Source: Streptosporangium saharense (GTDB taxonomy: Bacteria; Actinomycetota; Actinomycetes; Streptosporangiales; Streptosporangiaceae). Taken from it: 64,000 bases of DNA. The stretch's first letter is position 1, and every line of letters starts with the position of its first letter. The DNA lies in the NCBI RefSeq assembly GCF_014203715.1, contig NZ_JACHJP010000008.1:292856-356855 (forward strand). The letters are read 5' to 3'. Under the pieces are notes generated by a model. That model worked only from the letters and a program-made list of their open reading frames with translations. It did not search any database and was not told the origin of the DNA. This document shows positions 18,035 to 27,076 of this stretch, piece by piece. A program made the translations under genes and the position numbers.

Positions 18035-18062
18035 TCAAGAACACCATGAACTGACCGTACGG

Positions 18063-18095
18063 CGCATCCGCTGACACGTATTGTCAGTGGATGCG
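18063..18095. promoter_or_regulatory. 33-bp palindrome covering the start codon of the WYL regulator
   Basis: Outer arms CGCATCC/GGATGCG and inner arms CTGACA/TGTCAG around a CGTAT centre, interrupted only by one unpaired base per side. The right outer arm contains the ATG start codon. No Shine-Dalgarno fits between, so the message may be leaderless and the palindrome an autoregulatory operator. Confidence 0.6.
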
Positions 18096-19065
18096 AGCTT
18101 CCCGGCTGTTGTCCATCCTCCTGCTGCTCCAGTCACGCGGCCGCCTGACAGCCCGGCAACTCGCGGACGAACTCGAGGTCAGCGTCCGCACGATCTACCG
18201 CGACGTCGGTTCACTGCACACCGCGGGCATCCCCCTGTACGGCGAAGCCGGGCATGAGGGTGGTTACCAGCTTCTCGCTGGCTTCCGTACCAAACTCACC
18301 GGACTGACCGCCCAGGAGGCCGAGGCGCTCTTCCTGGCCGGAATGCCCGGACCGGCCGCCGAACTCGGTCTCGGCACGCTGGCCGCGGCTGCCGAACTCA
18401 AGATCGAGGCCGCCCTCCCACCGGCCTTCCGGGAGGGGGCCAGACGGGTCCGGGAGCACTTCCATTTCGACGCGCCCGGCTGGTACTACGACGGTGACCA
18501 GCCGCCTCACCTCCCCGAGGTGGCCAAGGCCGTCTGGAACAAGCGGGTTCTCCACGTCCTCTACCGGCGCTGGGCCGCGCCGTCCGAGGTCGAGAGAAGG
18601 CTGGAGCCGTACGGACTGGTCCTGAAAGGGGGGAAGTGGTATCTCGTGGCCCGATGTGAGGGCGCGATGCGGACCTACCGGGTCAGCCAGATCCTCGACC
18701 TGCGGGTGGCGGCCGAGACCTTCGAGCGTCCTGACGGCTTCGACCTGGCCGAATACTGGCGCGAGCACCTGGCGGACTTCCGCTCACGGTTGTTCCAGGG
18801 CCACGCGGTGATCCGGCTCTCCCCGGAAGGGCGGCAACGGCTCTCCGACCTGATGAGCTCCGCCGTGATCAGCGCCGTGGAGGAGACAGCCGGTACCCCC
18901 GACAACGAGGGCTGGATCACGGCCACGGTGCCCATCGAGTCACTGACCCACGCCCAATCTGAGTTCCTCAGACTGGGCGCCGAAGTGGAAGTCCTGGACC
19001 CCCCAGACCTCCGCCAGAAACTAACCCAGACCACCAAATCCCTGGCAGCCCTCTACCCGGCGTGA
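18091..19065 (+). CDS. WYL-domain transcriptional regulator
   Basis: 324-aa regulator: N-terminal HTH_11/DeoR-like winged helix ([38 protein letters not shown]), a linker, then a WYL domain (about residues 140-215, [33 protein letters not shown]) and a WCX-type C-terminal extension. WYL proteins sense small ligands or nucleic acid. The ATG coincides with a strong palindrome, suggesting autoregulation. The gene has lost its original upstream neighbour to the IS200/IS605 insertion. Confidence 0.88.
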   Translation: MRASRLLSILLLLQSRGRLTARQLADELEVSVRTIYRDVGSLHTAGIPLYGEAGHEGGYQLLAGFRTKLTGLTAQEAEALFLAGMPGPAAELGLGTLAAAAELKIEAALPPAFREGARRVREHFHFDAPGWYYDGDQPPHLPEVAKAVWNKRVLHVLYRRWAAPSEVERRLEPYGLVLKGGKWYLVARCEGAMRTYRVSQILDLRVAAETFERPDGFDLAEYWREHLADFRSRLFQGHAVIRLSPEGRQRLSDLMSSAVISAVEETAGTPDNEGWITATVPIESLTHAQSEFLRLGAEVEVLDPPDLRQKLTQTTKSLAALYPA

Positions 19066-19075
19066 AGTGACGCCC

Positions 19076-20062
19076 TCAGACGGAGATGACGACCTTGCCG
19101 GGGGCGTGGCCCTTCTCCAGGTAGGCGATGGCCTCGGGGATCTCCTCGAAGGGGTAGCGCCGGTCGATGACCGGGACCACCCGTTTGTCGTTCAGGAACG
19201 CGCTCAACGTCAGCAGGTTCCGCTTGGGGCTGGGGCAACTGAGGGCGTCGGTCACCGATATCCGCTGGCCGACGAAGCGGGAGGTCGCCAGGGCGGAGAG
19301 CACGTGGCCCATGGGCTGCACCCAGCGCCCCGGCGGCCCGCCGACCACCACGTAGGCCCCCCTGGGGTGCAGTACGCGACGGGAGACGGAGACCGGTCTG
19401 CTTCCCGCGATGTCCACGAGCAGGTCGTAGCGCCGGGTCTCGCGGGTGAAGTCCCGGGTCGTGTAGTCGATGACCCCGGTCGCGCCGAGCGAGTGGACCA
19501 GGTCCACGTTCCCGGCACCGCAGACGCCGGTGACCTCGGCGCCGAGGGCGCGGGCGAGCTGCACGGCGAACGTGCCGACCCCACCGGAGGCGCCGTTGAC
19601 GAGAACGCGCTGCCCTGCCTGGACATGGCCCTCGTCGCGCAGCGCGAGCAGGGCGGTGTTGGCGGCCATGGGTACGGCTGCGGCCTCCTCGTGGGAGAGG
19701 TTCTCCGGCTTCGGGGCGAGGTCGGACTCGCGGACGCAGACATATTCGGCGAAGCCGCCACCGCTGATGACGGCGAACACATCGTCACCGGGACGGAACT
19801 CCGTGACGTCCTTGCCCACGGCCTCGACCTGGCCGGAGATGTCGGCGCCCAGAATGGTGATCTTCGGTGCGCGGAGCGCGAGCCCGCCGGGCATCAGCCG
19901 GGCGAGGTACGGCTCACCGCGCATGTTGTGCCAGTCGTACGGATTCACGGAGCAGGCACGTATCCGGACCAGAACCTCGTCGTCCCGGGGCGCCGGGACA
20001 GGAATTTCCGTAAATTTCAGGACATTGGGTGGGCCGTAGGAACGCGAGACGAACGCCTTCAT
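19076..20062 (-). CDS. NAD(P)-dependent quinone oxidoreductase-like alcohol dehydrogenase
   Basis: 328-aa medium-chain dehydrogenase of the zinc-independent quinone-oxidoreductase group. GroES-like half begins MKAFVSRSYGPPNVLKFTEIPVP and includes VNPYDWHNMRGE; the Rossmann half has the VLVNGASGGVGTFAVQLARALGAEVTGVC motif. No structural-zinc cysteine set is seen. The ATG at 20062 is preferred because AAGGAG is 6 bases upstream; the in-frame ATG at 20068 touches the ribosome site. Adjacent and convergent to the WYL regulator gene by 10 bases. Confidence 0.88.
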   Translation of the reverse strand: MKAFVSRSYGPPNVLKFTEIPVPAPRDDEVLVRIRACSVNPYDWHNMRGEPYLARLMPGGLALRAPKITILGADISGQVEAVGKDVTEFRPGDDVFAVISGGGFAEYVCVRESDLAPKPENLSHEEAAAVPMAANTALLALRDEGHVQAGQRVLVNGASGGVGTFAVQLARALGAEVTGVCGAGNVDLVHSLGATGVIDYTTRDFTRETRRYDLLVDIAGSRPVSVSRRVLHPRGAYVVVGGPPGRWVQPMGHVLSALATSRFVGQRISVTDALSCPSPKRNLLTLSAFLNDKRVVPVIDRRYPFEEIPEAIAYLEKGHAPGKVVISV

Positions 20063-20232
20063 CGCCATCTCCTTACGCGGGTCAATGCGGAAACGGAGGC
20101 AGCCAAAGGCTAGGAAACGCGACCGGACCACCAGATCAGCCGAAAGTACGCCTGATCTCTGGAAGATCGGCTGACCCGAACCAAGCCTTTCTTGCGATGA
20201 ACAGACACCGGCGGAAAAGCCACGATCCCTCC

Positions 20233-20865
20233 ATGACCGAGAACAGTGTGCGGAACACGGCCCCCGGATGGCTGGGACCCACCGGCCTGATCATGCTCAG
20301 CGTGATCCCGGTGGTCGCCGGTGCCCTCCGCCTGGGAGAACTGGCGGGCGGCGCGGCCGTCACCCCCGCCAACGCGCGCTTCCTCGCGGTACCGCTGCCC
20401 GTGGTGGCACACATCATCGGGGCGACGCTCTACGGCATCGTGGGCGCCTTCCAGTTCGCGAAGGGGTTCCGTCGCAGAAGACCGGGCTGGCACCGTACGG
20501 CAGGGCGAGTCCTTGTCGTGTGCGGACTCGTCACCGCGCTCTCCGGCCTGTGGATGACCGTTTTCTACCCCCACCCGGCAGGCGACGGCGATCTCCTCGC
20601 GGCCTTCCGGCTCGTGTTCGGTACGGCGATGGCCGTCTCCCTCGTCCTCGGCTTCGTCGCCATCAGACGGAGAGATTTCCGCCGCCACCGCGCCTGGATG
20701 GTCCGCGCCTACGCGATCGGCGTGGCCGCGGGCACCCAGGCGTTCACCCAACTCCCCTGGATCCTCCTCGTCGGCCCCCTCGAAGAGACCCCCAGAGCCC
20801 TGCTCGTGGGCGCCGGATGGATCATCAACCTCACCGTGGCCGAGTGGATCATCCGCAGACGTTAG
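20233..20865 (+). CDS. DUF2306-like multi-pass membrane protein
   Basis: 210-aa inner-membrane protein with six or seven hydrophobic helices; a histidine in VVAHIIGATLYGIVGAFQFAKGFRRRRPGWHRTAGR matches the DUF2306 pattern. Start taken at MTENSVRN; an in-frame ATG at 20197 would add 12 mostly charged residues. Divergent from the oxidoreductase (170-base gap), and its last four bases overlap the convergent response regulator. Function unknown. Confidence 0.75.
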   Translation: MTENSVRNTAPGWLGPTGLIMLSVIPVVAGALRLGELAGGAAVTPANARFLAVPLPVVAHIIGATLYGIVGAFQFAKGFRRRRPGWHRTAGRVLVVCGLVTALSGLWMTVFYPHPAGDGDLLAAFRLVFGTAMAVSLVLGFVAIRRRDFRRHRAWMVRAYAIGVAAGTQAFTQLPWILLVGPLEETPRALLVGAGWIINLTVAEWIIRRR

Positions 20866-21518
20866 CTCCTGACCCGCCGGGTCTCGTACGCCCACATGGC
20901 GATCTCCACCCGGTTCCTGGCGCCGAGCTTGGCCATCAGGCTGGCGATGTGGGTCTTGACCGTGCTGAGCGAGATGTGAAGCTCGTCGGCGATCTCACTG
21001 TTGGTACGCCCCCTGGCCACCGTGACGAGGATCTGCTCCTCTCGGTCGGTGAGCGCCTCGATGGGACGGACCGGGGACGCGGCGGGCCCGGCGTGCGCGA
21101 AGGCGGTGAGCAGGCGGGCCGTGACGCTCGGCTCGATGAGGGCGTCACCGGCCGCCGCGGCGTGCACGGCCTGGGACAGCAGCGCGGCACCGGCGTTCTT
21201 CAGCAGGAACCCCCGCGCCCCCGCGCGCAGCGCCGCGTAGACGTACTCGTCGAGGTCGAAGGTGGTGATGACCACGACGGCGAGCGGATCGTCCACGGCG
21301 GGCCCGGCGAGCATCCGGGTGGCCTCGATGCCGTTGAGCACGGGCATCCGGATGTCGAGAAGACACACGTCAGGCCGGAGCCGCCGGGCGAGTTCGACAG
21401 CCCGCCGCCCGTCGGAGGCCTCGCCGACCACCTCGATCCCCGGCTGCGCGCCGAGGATCATCACCAGTCCGGTACGGACGATCTCCTGGTCGTCGGCGAC
21501 CAGCACCCGGACGCTCAT
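20862..21518 (-). CDS. NarL/LuxR-family response regulator
   Basis: 218-aa response regulator. Receiver: DDQEIVRTG acidic pocket, phospho-Asp in VCLLDIRMPVLNG, VITTFDLDEY switch, GFLLKNAG lysine. Output: LuxR helix-turn-helix (LTDREEQILVTVARGRTNSEIADELHISLSTVKTH). Its start overlaps the kinase stop by four bases. Closely resembles in layout the pairs at 8666-10413 and 22829-24642, but sequences differ. Confidence 0.92.
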   Translation of the reverse strand: MSVRVLVADDQEIVRTGLVMILGAQPGIEVVGEASDGRRAVELARRLRPDVCLLDIRMPVLNGIEATRMLAGPAVDDPLAVVVITTFDLDEYVYAALRAGARGFLLKNAGAALLSQAVHAAAAGDALIEPSVTARLLTAFAHAGPAASPVRPIEALTDREEQILVTVARGRTNSEIADELHISLSTVKTHIASLMAKLGARNRVEIAMWAYETRRVRS

Positions 21519-22648
21519 CCGGCCACTCCTGTGCGCGGCAGTACGGCGGTGACGCTCCAGCCCCGGTCGGGATCGGGGCCCGCCACGCAGGTCCCCCCGA
21601 GAAGATCGGCCCGTTCGATCATGCCGGTGATCCCGTAACCGGGCGCCCCCGAGGGCCGGACGGGATCGCCGTCGTCGCTCACGCGCAGCCGTACCGACGT
21701 GTCATCGGCACTGACGCGGACCAGCACGTGGGTGGCGTGCCGCGCGTGGCGCCGGGCGTTGGTGACCGACTCCTGAGAGAGCCGGTAGACCGCGGCCTCG
21801 ACGGCGGGGGAGAGGCCGGTGACGTCGCCCTCGATCTCCACCCGGACGGACGGGCCTGACTGTCCCGGGCTTTCGAGCTGGGAGAGGTCGGCGATGCTCC
21901 GCCCGGGGGCCAGGTCCACGGGCGTGTTCCGGCGCAGGACGTGAACCATGGCGCGCATCTCGGCGAGCGCCTGGGCCGCCTCGGCCTCGATCACCCGCAA
22001 CGCCTCGGTCGCGGCGTCCGGCCGCGACGCCGCCGTCGCCAGCCCCGCCTGCGCCCGGATCGCCATCGCCGAGACGTGATGGGCGACGGTGTCGTGCAGA
22101 TCCCGGGCCAGTTGCTCGCGTTCGAGCAGTTTCGCCTGGTCGAGCTCCCGCGCCCGCGCCCTCGTCCGGTACCGGAACGCCGCTCCCACGGCGACCACCG
22201 AGAGCACGACGGCGAAGGCCGCGGCGGCGTTGGCGGGACCGGGATAGTCCAGGACCACGGAGAACGCGGCCTTGGCGAGGATGACCGCCAACCCGATGAT
22301 CGCCTCTCGCCCGGACCCCCACCGGAACAGCGCGTAGGGCAGCAGAAGCAGATAGACCATGGTGTTGGACTCGGGCGAGTGGCCACCCGCCAGCACCTGG
22401 GCCACCCCCGAAGCGCCGAAGGCGATCACGACCATCAGCAGCGGGTGGGTACGGCGCCACAACAGCGTGGGCACCAGGGCGACCGCGAGACTCACCGAGA
22501 TCACCCGCGAGGGCATGTCCGGCCGTACCACCCCTTCGAGCAGCGCGACCGGCAGCAGCACCCCCACGAGCACCCAGTCGCGCCACACCCGCCGCGGCGC
22601 GTCGGGGGAACGGGGCTCGCACCACACGGAGCGAATCAGGCCATACAC
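21515..22648 (-). CDS. Sensor histidine kinase, HisKA_3 type
   Basis: 377-aa kinase. N-terminal third holds about five hydrophobic segments (about residues 25-155), then a short coiled linker (RARARELDQAKLLEREQLA), the phospho-acceptor His in ARDLHDTVAHHVSAMAIRA and an HATPase_c domain (QESVTNARRHARHA; GYGITGMIERADLLGG). Divergent from the third system at 22829 with a 180-base shared control region. Confidence 0.92.
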   Translation of the reverse strand: MYGLIRSVWCEPRSPDAPRRVWRDWVLVGVLLPVALLEGVVRPDMPSRVISVSLAVALVPTLLWRRTHPLLMVVIAFGASGVAQVLAGGHSPESNTMVYLLLLPYALFRWGSGREAIIGLAVILAKAAFSVVLDYPGPANAAAAFAVVLSVVAVGAAFRYRTRARARELDQAKLLEREQLARDLHDTVAHHVSAMAIRAQAGLATAASRPDAATEALRVIEAEAAQALAEMRAMVHVLRRNTPVDLAPGRSIADLSQLESPGQSGPSVRVEIEGDVTGLSPAVEAAVYRLSQESVTNARRHARHATHVLVRVSADDTSVRLRVSDDGDPVRPSGAPGYGITGMIERADLLGGTCVAGPDPDRGWSVTAVLPRTGVAG

Positions 22649-22828
22649 GAAGTCATGGTACGAGACATCTCGCTCACGGAACCGGATCGGTCACGTGGTG
22701 GAGGCGAGGTCCGCCACGTGGTGGAGACCTGCCGCCCTCACCTCCCCGTTTCCGGGGATATCAGTGTTTCGCCTATCTCGTACCTTCTACCTTGTGGTCC
22801 TGCCCAAAATCCGAAAACGGAGATTCCA

Positions 22829-23512
22829 GTGGCGATCAGGTTGGTCATCGCGGACGACCAGGCGATGATCCGCGCCGGGCTGCGGCTCGTCGTCGAGACG
22901 GCGCCCGGCATCGAGGTCGTCGGGGAGGCGGCAGACGGCCGTCAGGCTCTCGCCGTGGCCCGTCAGCGGCGGCCGGACGTCCTGCTGATGGACATCGCCA
23001 TGCCGGGGCTGGACGGCCTGAGCGCCGCCCGGCAGCTCCTCGAAGACCCGCGACCGCCGAGGATCGTCATGCTGACCACGTTCAACACGGACGACAACCT
23101 GCACGCCTCGCTGCGCGCGCGGGTTCACGGCTTCGTTCTCAAGAGCTCCCCGGCCGAGCAACTGATCGAGGCCATACGTGCGGCGGCGGCCGGGGAGGCG
23201 GTCATCGACCCCGCGGTCGCTCCACGGGTGATCGACGCGTTCGCGGCCCAGCCCGAGCTGACCCCGCCGCCCGAGCTGGCCACGCTCACCCCCCGTGAGC
23301 TGGAGGTGCTGCGGCTGCTCGCGGACGGGATGTCCAACCCCGAGATAGCGCGGGAACTGCGCATCGGTGAGGTGACCGTACGAACCCATGTCACCCATGT
23401 CCTGCACAAGCTCGGCCTGCGCGACCGCATCCACGCGGTCGTCTTCGCCTACGAGGCGGGGATCGTACGGCCCGGCCGGCGACGTGAGAACTCACGGGAC
23501 GAGCCGTGCTGA
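22829..23512 (+). CDS. NarL/LuxR-family response regulator
   Basis: 227-aa response regulator starting at a GTG with GGAG 6 bases upstream. Receiver with DDQAMIRAG, phospho-Asp in VLLMDIAMPGLDG, MLTTFNTDDN and GFVLKSSP; LuxR output helix-turn-helix LTPRELEVLRLLADGMSNPEIARELRIGEVTVRTHV. First gene of a pair; its last seven bases overlap the kinase start. A longer open frame upstream is not coding. Confidence 0.9.
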   Translation: MAIRLVIADDQAMIRAGLRLVVETAPGIEVVGEAADGRQALAVARQRRPDVLLMDIAMPGLDGLSAARQLLEDPRPPRIVMLTTFNTDDNLHASLRARVHGFVLKSSPAEQLIEAIRAAAAGEAVIDPAVAPRVIDAFAAQPELTPPPELATLTPRELEVLRLLADGMSNPEIARELRIGEVTVRTHVTHVLHKLGLRDRIHAVVFAYEAGIVRPGRRRENSRDEPC

Positions 23513-24642
23513 CGCGGTTGACCTGGCCGGATCTGCTGCTCTCCCTCGCGGTGACCGTGGCCGGGCTTGTGGAGTCCTTCGGCCGCCAGGGGCTCGGATA
23601 CGACCAGATCGAGAACCCGACGCCGATGGCGGTGGGGGCGATCCTCTCCGGGGTGCTGCTGCTCTTCCGGCGCACGTTCCCGATGACCGCTCTTCTGGCG
23701 CTGACCGTGCTCGGCTTCGCCGTACAGAGGATGACGAACGCGGAGTACTACGCCGCGTGGCACCTCTACTCAACCCTGATCCTCCTGCACGGCGTGGCGA
23801 GCGCGGCCGAGCTGCGCAGCCGCCGCGGGATCGCCGGACTCGGCTGTCTGCTGATCGCGTACGGCCACCTGCAGACCCTGAGACACGTCGACGTCCCGGA
23901 AGTCCTGATCACCGCCATCTTCGTGGGGGTGGCCTACACCAGCGGCATCCTGCTGCGTCGGCAGATGGACCGGACGACCCGGCTGGCCCGGCACAGCACC
24001 CGCCTGGAGATGGAACGTGAGGAGCGGGCCCGCTGGGCGGTGGCCGAGGAGCGCGCGCGGATCGCCCGCGAACTGCACGACATCGTCTCCCACAACGTGA
24101 GCCTGATGACCCTGCACGTGGGCGGGGTGCGCAGAATGCTCGGCGACGGCCAGGAACGCGAACGCACGCTGCTGCTCGGCGTCGAGCAGGCCGGTCGGGA
24201 GACCATCGGCGAACTCATGCTCATGCTGGGCATGCTGCGCTCCGCTCCCCAGCCCGGCCTGGACCGCCTGGACGAACTGATCGCGCAGGTCAGGGAAGCG
24301 GGGCCGAAGATCGAGCTACGGATCATCGGCACCCCGGCGCCCCTGTCCTCCGGACTCGACCTGTCCGCCTACCGCCTGGTCCAGGAAGCTCTGACGAACG
24401 TGCTGAAACACGCGCGCGCCTCCAACGTGGACATCACCATCGCGTACGGCCCCGCCGAGCTGAGCATCCTCGTGATCAACGACGGAGCGGGCCCGGACGA
24501 CGGCGCCGCCCACCCTCTGCCCGACGGCGGACACGGCCTGATCGGGATGCGGGAACGGACCGAGATGCACGGCGGCGAACTGTCCGTCGGCCCCATCGCG
24601 GGCGGCCACTACCGGGTGTTCGCGAGGTTCCCGCTCGGCTGA
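23506..24642 (+). CDS. Sensor histidine kinase, HisKA_3 type
   Basis: 378-aa kinase with four to five N-terminal hydrophobic segments (about residues 8-145), the His box ARELHDIVSHNVSLMTLHV, N box QEALTNVLKHARASN and G box GHGLIGMRERTEMHGG. GTG start inside the end of the response regulator gene. Its final 34 bases overlap the convergent membrane-protein gene at 24609. Confidence 0.92.
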   Translation: MLTRLTWPDLLLSLAVTVAGLVESFGRQGLGYDQIENPTPMAVGAILSGVLLLFRRTFPMTALLALTVLGFAVQRMTNAEYYAAWHLYSTLILLHGVASAAELRSRRGIAGLGCLLIAYGHLQTLRHVDVPEVLITAIFVGVAYTSGILLRRQMDRTTRLARHSTRLEMEREERARWAVAEERARIARELHDIVSHNVSLMTLHVGGVRRMLGDGQERERTLLLGVEQAGRETIGELMLMLGMLRSAPQPGLDRLDELIAQVREAGPKIELRIIGTPAPLSSGLDLSAYRLVQEALTNVLKHARASNVDITIAYGPAELSILVINDGAGPDDGAAHPLPDGGHGLIGMRERTEMHGGELSVGPIAGGHYRVFARFPLG

Positions 24643-25289
24643 GCCGGTTCCCCCGACCACTCGTCGTCGCTCATCCGCAGCATCCCGAGCCCGATCACTC
24701 CGGCACCGCCGAGATAGAGCGCCCCGCCCGCGATCGTGCCGAACGGGAAGACCGGCCCCACCAGGATGCCGATCAGCATCGCGAAGGGAGCCCACCACGG
24801 CCCGCGCCGGGCGTAGGCCAGGGCCAGACCGAGCAGGAACAGACCGAGCAGCCCGACGAACCCCGGGATCTGGAATCCGTACCGGGCCCCGGGGTCGGCG
24901 AACGCCTGGTCCGCGAGCATGGCGCCCTGGGCGGCGGGCAGAGCCCTTTCGAGCCGCGAGTAGAAGAAGTCGCCGAGCATCAGCCCGGAGAAGTTCACGA
25001 TGCCGAGGAACGCGAGCCCCCCGGCGATGTGCCCGAAGATGACGCCACGCTCCCGAATCAGGTGGATCATCCCGACGATGCCGGGGAGCAGCAGCACCCA
25101 GCTCCAGTGGAGCAGTGAGGCACTGACCGAGACCTGCTCCGGATACTTGCCGTAGACGCCGACGGTGTCGCCACCCTGCCTGAGCGCCGGGTCGGCGACG
25201 ATGGCCACCACGTAGACGAGCGGCGCGACGATCAGGCAGATCCCGGCTGCCGACCTGCGAAAGGCGCGTGGATCCGCGAGCACCGACAT
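24609..25289 (-). CDS. Multi-pass membrane protein of unknown function
   Basis: 226-aa protein with about six predicted membrane helices (first near residues 12-32, last near 185-205) and an acidic tail (RMSDDEWSGEP). Hydrophilic N-terminus MSVLADPRAFRRSA. No family recognised with confidence. The ATG at 25289 is preferred: the open frame upstream reads as Arg-rich shadow sequence. Tail-to-tail overlap with the kinase gene suggests neither is a late-acquired frame. Confidence 0.7.
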   Translation of the reverse strand: MSVLADPRAFRRSAAGICLIVAPLVYVVAIVADPALRQGGDTVGVYGKYPEQVSVSASLLHWSWVLLLPGIVGMIHLIRERGVIFGHIAGGLAFLGIVNFSGLMLGDFFYSRLERALPAAQGAMLADQAFADPGARYGFQIPGFVGLLGLFLLGLALAYARRGPWWAPFAMLIGILVGPVFPFGTIAGGALYLGGAGVIGLGMLRMSDDEWSGEPAQPSGNLANTR

Positions 25290-25411
25290 TGTTCTTCCCC
25301 TCCCATGAGGACCGCCGCGAACCGGGCGGTCAGATTGGGAAGGTAGGTGCCGGTGTCGGCGCGCGTCGTCCCCCCGACGACCGACCGGCACTCCTCGATC
25401 GGGCGGAGCGG

Positions 25412-25867
25412 CTAGGCGAGCGGAATGGAGAGGCCGTGCTCGTCGGCCTGGCGGGGGCCGAAGACGCGTCGCTGTTCCGCGGTGATCCTGAGGTCGTTGA
25501 TGCTCGCCTCGCGTCGTCGCATCAGCCCCTCGGCGTCGAACTCCCACAGCTCGTTGCCGTAGCTGCGCCACCACTGTCCTTCGGCGTCGTGCCATTCGTA
25601 CTGGAACCGGACGGCGATCCGGTCCTCGGTGAACGCCCAGAGTTCCTTGCGAAGGGCGTAGTCGAGTTCTTTTTCCCATTTGCGGGTCAGGAAGGCGACG
25701 ATCTCATCGCGACCGGTGACGAACTCGTCGCGGTTACGCCAGACCGAGTCGGGCGTATAGGCGAGTGCCACCCGCTGCGGGTCGCGGGTGTTCCAGGCGT
25801 CCTCCGCGGCCTGGACCTTGGCGCGGGCGGTCTCGGCGGTGAAGGGCGGAAAGGGCGGACGGCTCAT
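25412..25867 (-). CDS. SnoaL/NTF2-fold protein, DUF1348 family
   Basis: 151-aa small alpha+beta barrel protein. DUF1348 marks are the N-terminal [55 protein letters not shown] and [21 protein letters not shown]. Enzymes and binding proteins share this fold; DUF1348 has no assigned reaction. Last gene of the group driven from the CGNR-operator region. Confidence 0.85.
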   Translation of the reverse strand: MSRPPFPPFTAETARAKVQAAEDAWNTRDPQRVALAYTPDSVWRNRDEFVTGRDEIVAFLTRKWEKELDYALRKELWAFTEDRIAVRFQYEWHDAEGQWWRSYGNELWEFDAEGLMRRREASINDLRITAEQRRVFGPRQADEHGLSIPLA

Positions 25868-25987
25868 GTGCACTCCTCTGTTCTCATCGTCTGTTGTTCT
25901 CATCGTCTGTTCTCGTCGTCTGGCGGAGCTTCCGCACCGCGCTCAGGCTCGCCGTACGGTGTCGGAGATCGTGACGCGGCGCGTCGG

Positions 25988-26179
25988 TCAGTCCTCGTCC
26001 AGGAAGATCGCCTGCACGGGACAGGCGCGGGCCGCCTCCTCGACGGCGGGCCACGACGCGTCGCCGGGCGCGGCGTCGTAGACCAGCTCCTCGTCGTCGC
26101 CGATGGCGAACACCTCCGGGGCGGCGAACACGCACTGGGCGTGGGTCTGGCACAGGGTCATGTCGACATGGACGCGCAT
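25988..26179 (-). CDS. Small 3Fe-4S-type ferredoxin
   Basis: 63-aa ferredoxin with ligands C10, C16 and the CP pair near residue 51 (CQTHAQC ... ARACPVQAI), the spacing CxxHxxC...CP typical of actinobacterial ferredoxins that feed cytochrome P450 or other oxygenases. No P450 is in the window, so its partner may be the PPOX-like flavoprotein 9 bases upstream or an enzyme elsewhere. Start at ATG just after GAGAGA-rich spacer. Confidence 0.9.
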   Translation of the reverse strand: MRVHVDMTLCQTHAQCVFAAPEVFAIGDDEELVYDAAPGDASWPAVEEAARACPVQAIFLDED

Positions 26180-26188
26180 GGTTCTCTC

Positions 26189-27073
26189 TCAGACGGGGTT
26201 GAACCGGGAGTAGCCGCCGAAGGACCACCGTTGGGGGAGCCCGCCGACGACCTCGACGACCTCCTCGACGTCGAAGTCGACCAACCGCTGCGCACCCGGT
26301 ACGGCTGCTGCCCGCTCCCGGTCCCAGTCGACACGGGCGCGGCCGGTCAGGTGCAGGGTGTGGCCGTTCTCCCAGTCCAGGAACAGCAGCCCGCAGCGCG
26401 GTTCGAGTTCGAGGTTGCCCAGCGTCATGTACATCGAGTTGCCGACGTAGTCGGGCCAGGTCAGCCGACCGCCGTCGGTCACCGTGACGAACCCGGGGTT
26501 GCCGCCGCGGTGTGACGCGTCGGCCCCCAGCCCTGCCGCGTACGTGCCGACGAAGAACGTGTCGGCCGCGGTGATCCACCGCCGCTGGTCGGCGGTGAGC
26601 TCGCCGGTGACGAGCGCCGTCCTGTCCGCCGAGGGTGAGTCGTCGGCATAGCTACGGGTCTGGATGTGTTTCGGGCAGTTGGCATACACCTGTTCGGTGC
26701 GGATCACGAGCCGGTCCCCGTGCCGACGTCCCCTGCCGTTGACGCGCATCCGCTTCCTGGCGGCCGGTTCGATCGCGAGCACCCCCACCTGCCGCTCGGT
26801 CTCGAAGAGGCCTTCGAGGGGATCACCGGTTCCCGGCAGCCGGTCGGCGACGACGGTACGGTCATCGACCGCCGTGGCGAACCCGGGCGGACCGGTGAGC
26901 ACCGTGACCCACGCCGCCTCCGCCTCGTCGGTCGCCGCGAGCACCAGAAACCGCTGAAGACCGAGAAACTCCGCCGCCACCGGTGGGATGTTCGCCCCCA
27001 CACCGGCCGACCCCCGCCCTTCGACGGTTACCCCGGCGCGGCGCTGCACCACATGTTCGCCCCTGTGGAACAT
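26189..27073 (-). CDS. Pyridoxamine 5'-phosphate oxidase-family flavoprotein
   Basis: 294-aa protein with a split-barrel FMN-binding fold. Two halves are seen: residues about 28-125 (FLVLAATDEAEAAWVTVLTGPPGFA ... GLFETERQVGVLAIEP) and about 155-260 (ADTFFVGTYAA ... GFVTVTDGGRLTWPDYVGNSMYMTLGNLELEPRCGLLFLDWENG). Such PPOX-like proteins often reduce or bind small organic compounds. Its ATG nearly touches the stop of the VOC gene (3-base gap), so the two are coupled. Likely paired with the ferredoxin downstream. Confidence 0.82.
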   Translation of the reverse strand: MFHRGEHVVQRRAGVTVEGRGSAGVGANIPPVAAEFLGLQRFLVLAATDEAEAAWVTVLTGPPGFATAVDDRTVVADRLPGTGDPLEGLFETERQVGVLAIEPAARKRMRVNGRGRRHGDRLVIRTEQVYANCPKHIQTRSYADDSPSADRTALVTGELTADQRRWITAADTFFVGTYAAGLGADASHRGGNPGFVTVTDGGRLTWPDYVGNSMYMTLGNLELEPRCGLLFLDWENGHTLHLTGRARVDWDRERAAAVPGAQRLVDFDVEEVVEVVGGLPQRWSFGGYSRFNPV

Positions 27074-27076
27074 GGC

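Larger units (their letters stand above)
16263..18035 (+). mobile_element. IS200/IS605-family element (tnpA + tnpB)
   Basis: Complete-looking element with a Y1 transposase and a TnpB gene in the same direction. The left end holds a perfect hairpin ACAGC-GAGAA-GCTGT at 16299-16313, the kind of structure TnpA recognises. The right end has the usual CCCCCGG-CTTTAA-CCGTGGAG hairpin region just after the tnpB stop, ending near TTCAA (18031-18035). Boundaries are approximate; such elements make no target duplication. It sits between the 86-aa gene and the WYL regulator, which may originally have been divergent neighbours. Confidence 0.85.

Noticed and set aside
22660..22828. Upstream extension of the third response regulator frame to 21941
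   Set aside because: Overlaps the divergent kinase gene and has His/Gln/Arg-rich shadow composition; the receiver domain begins at the GTG 22829.
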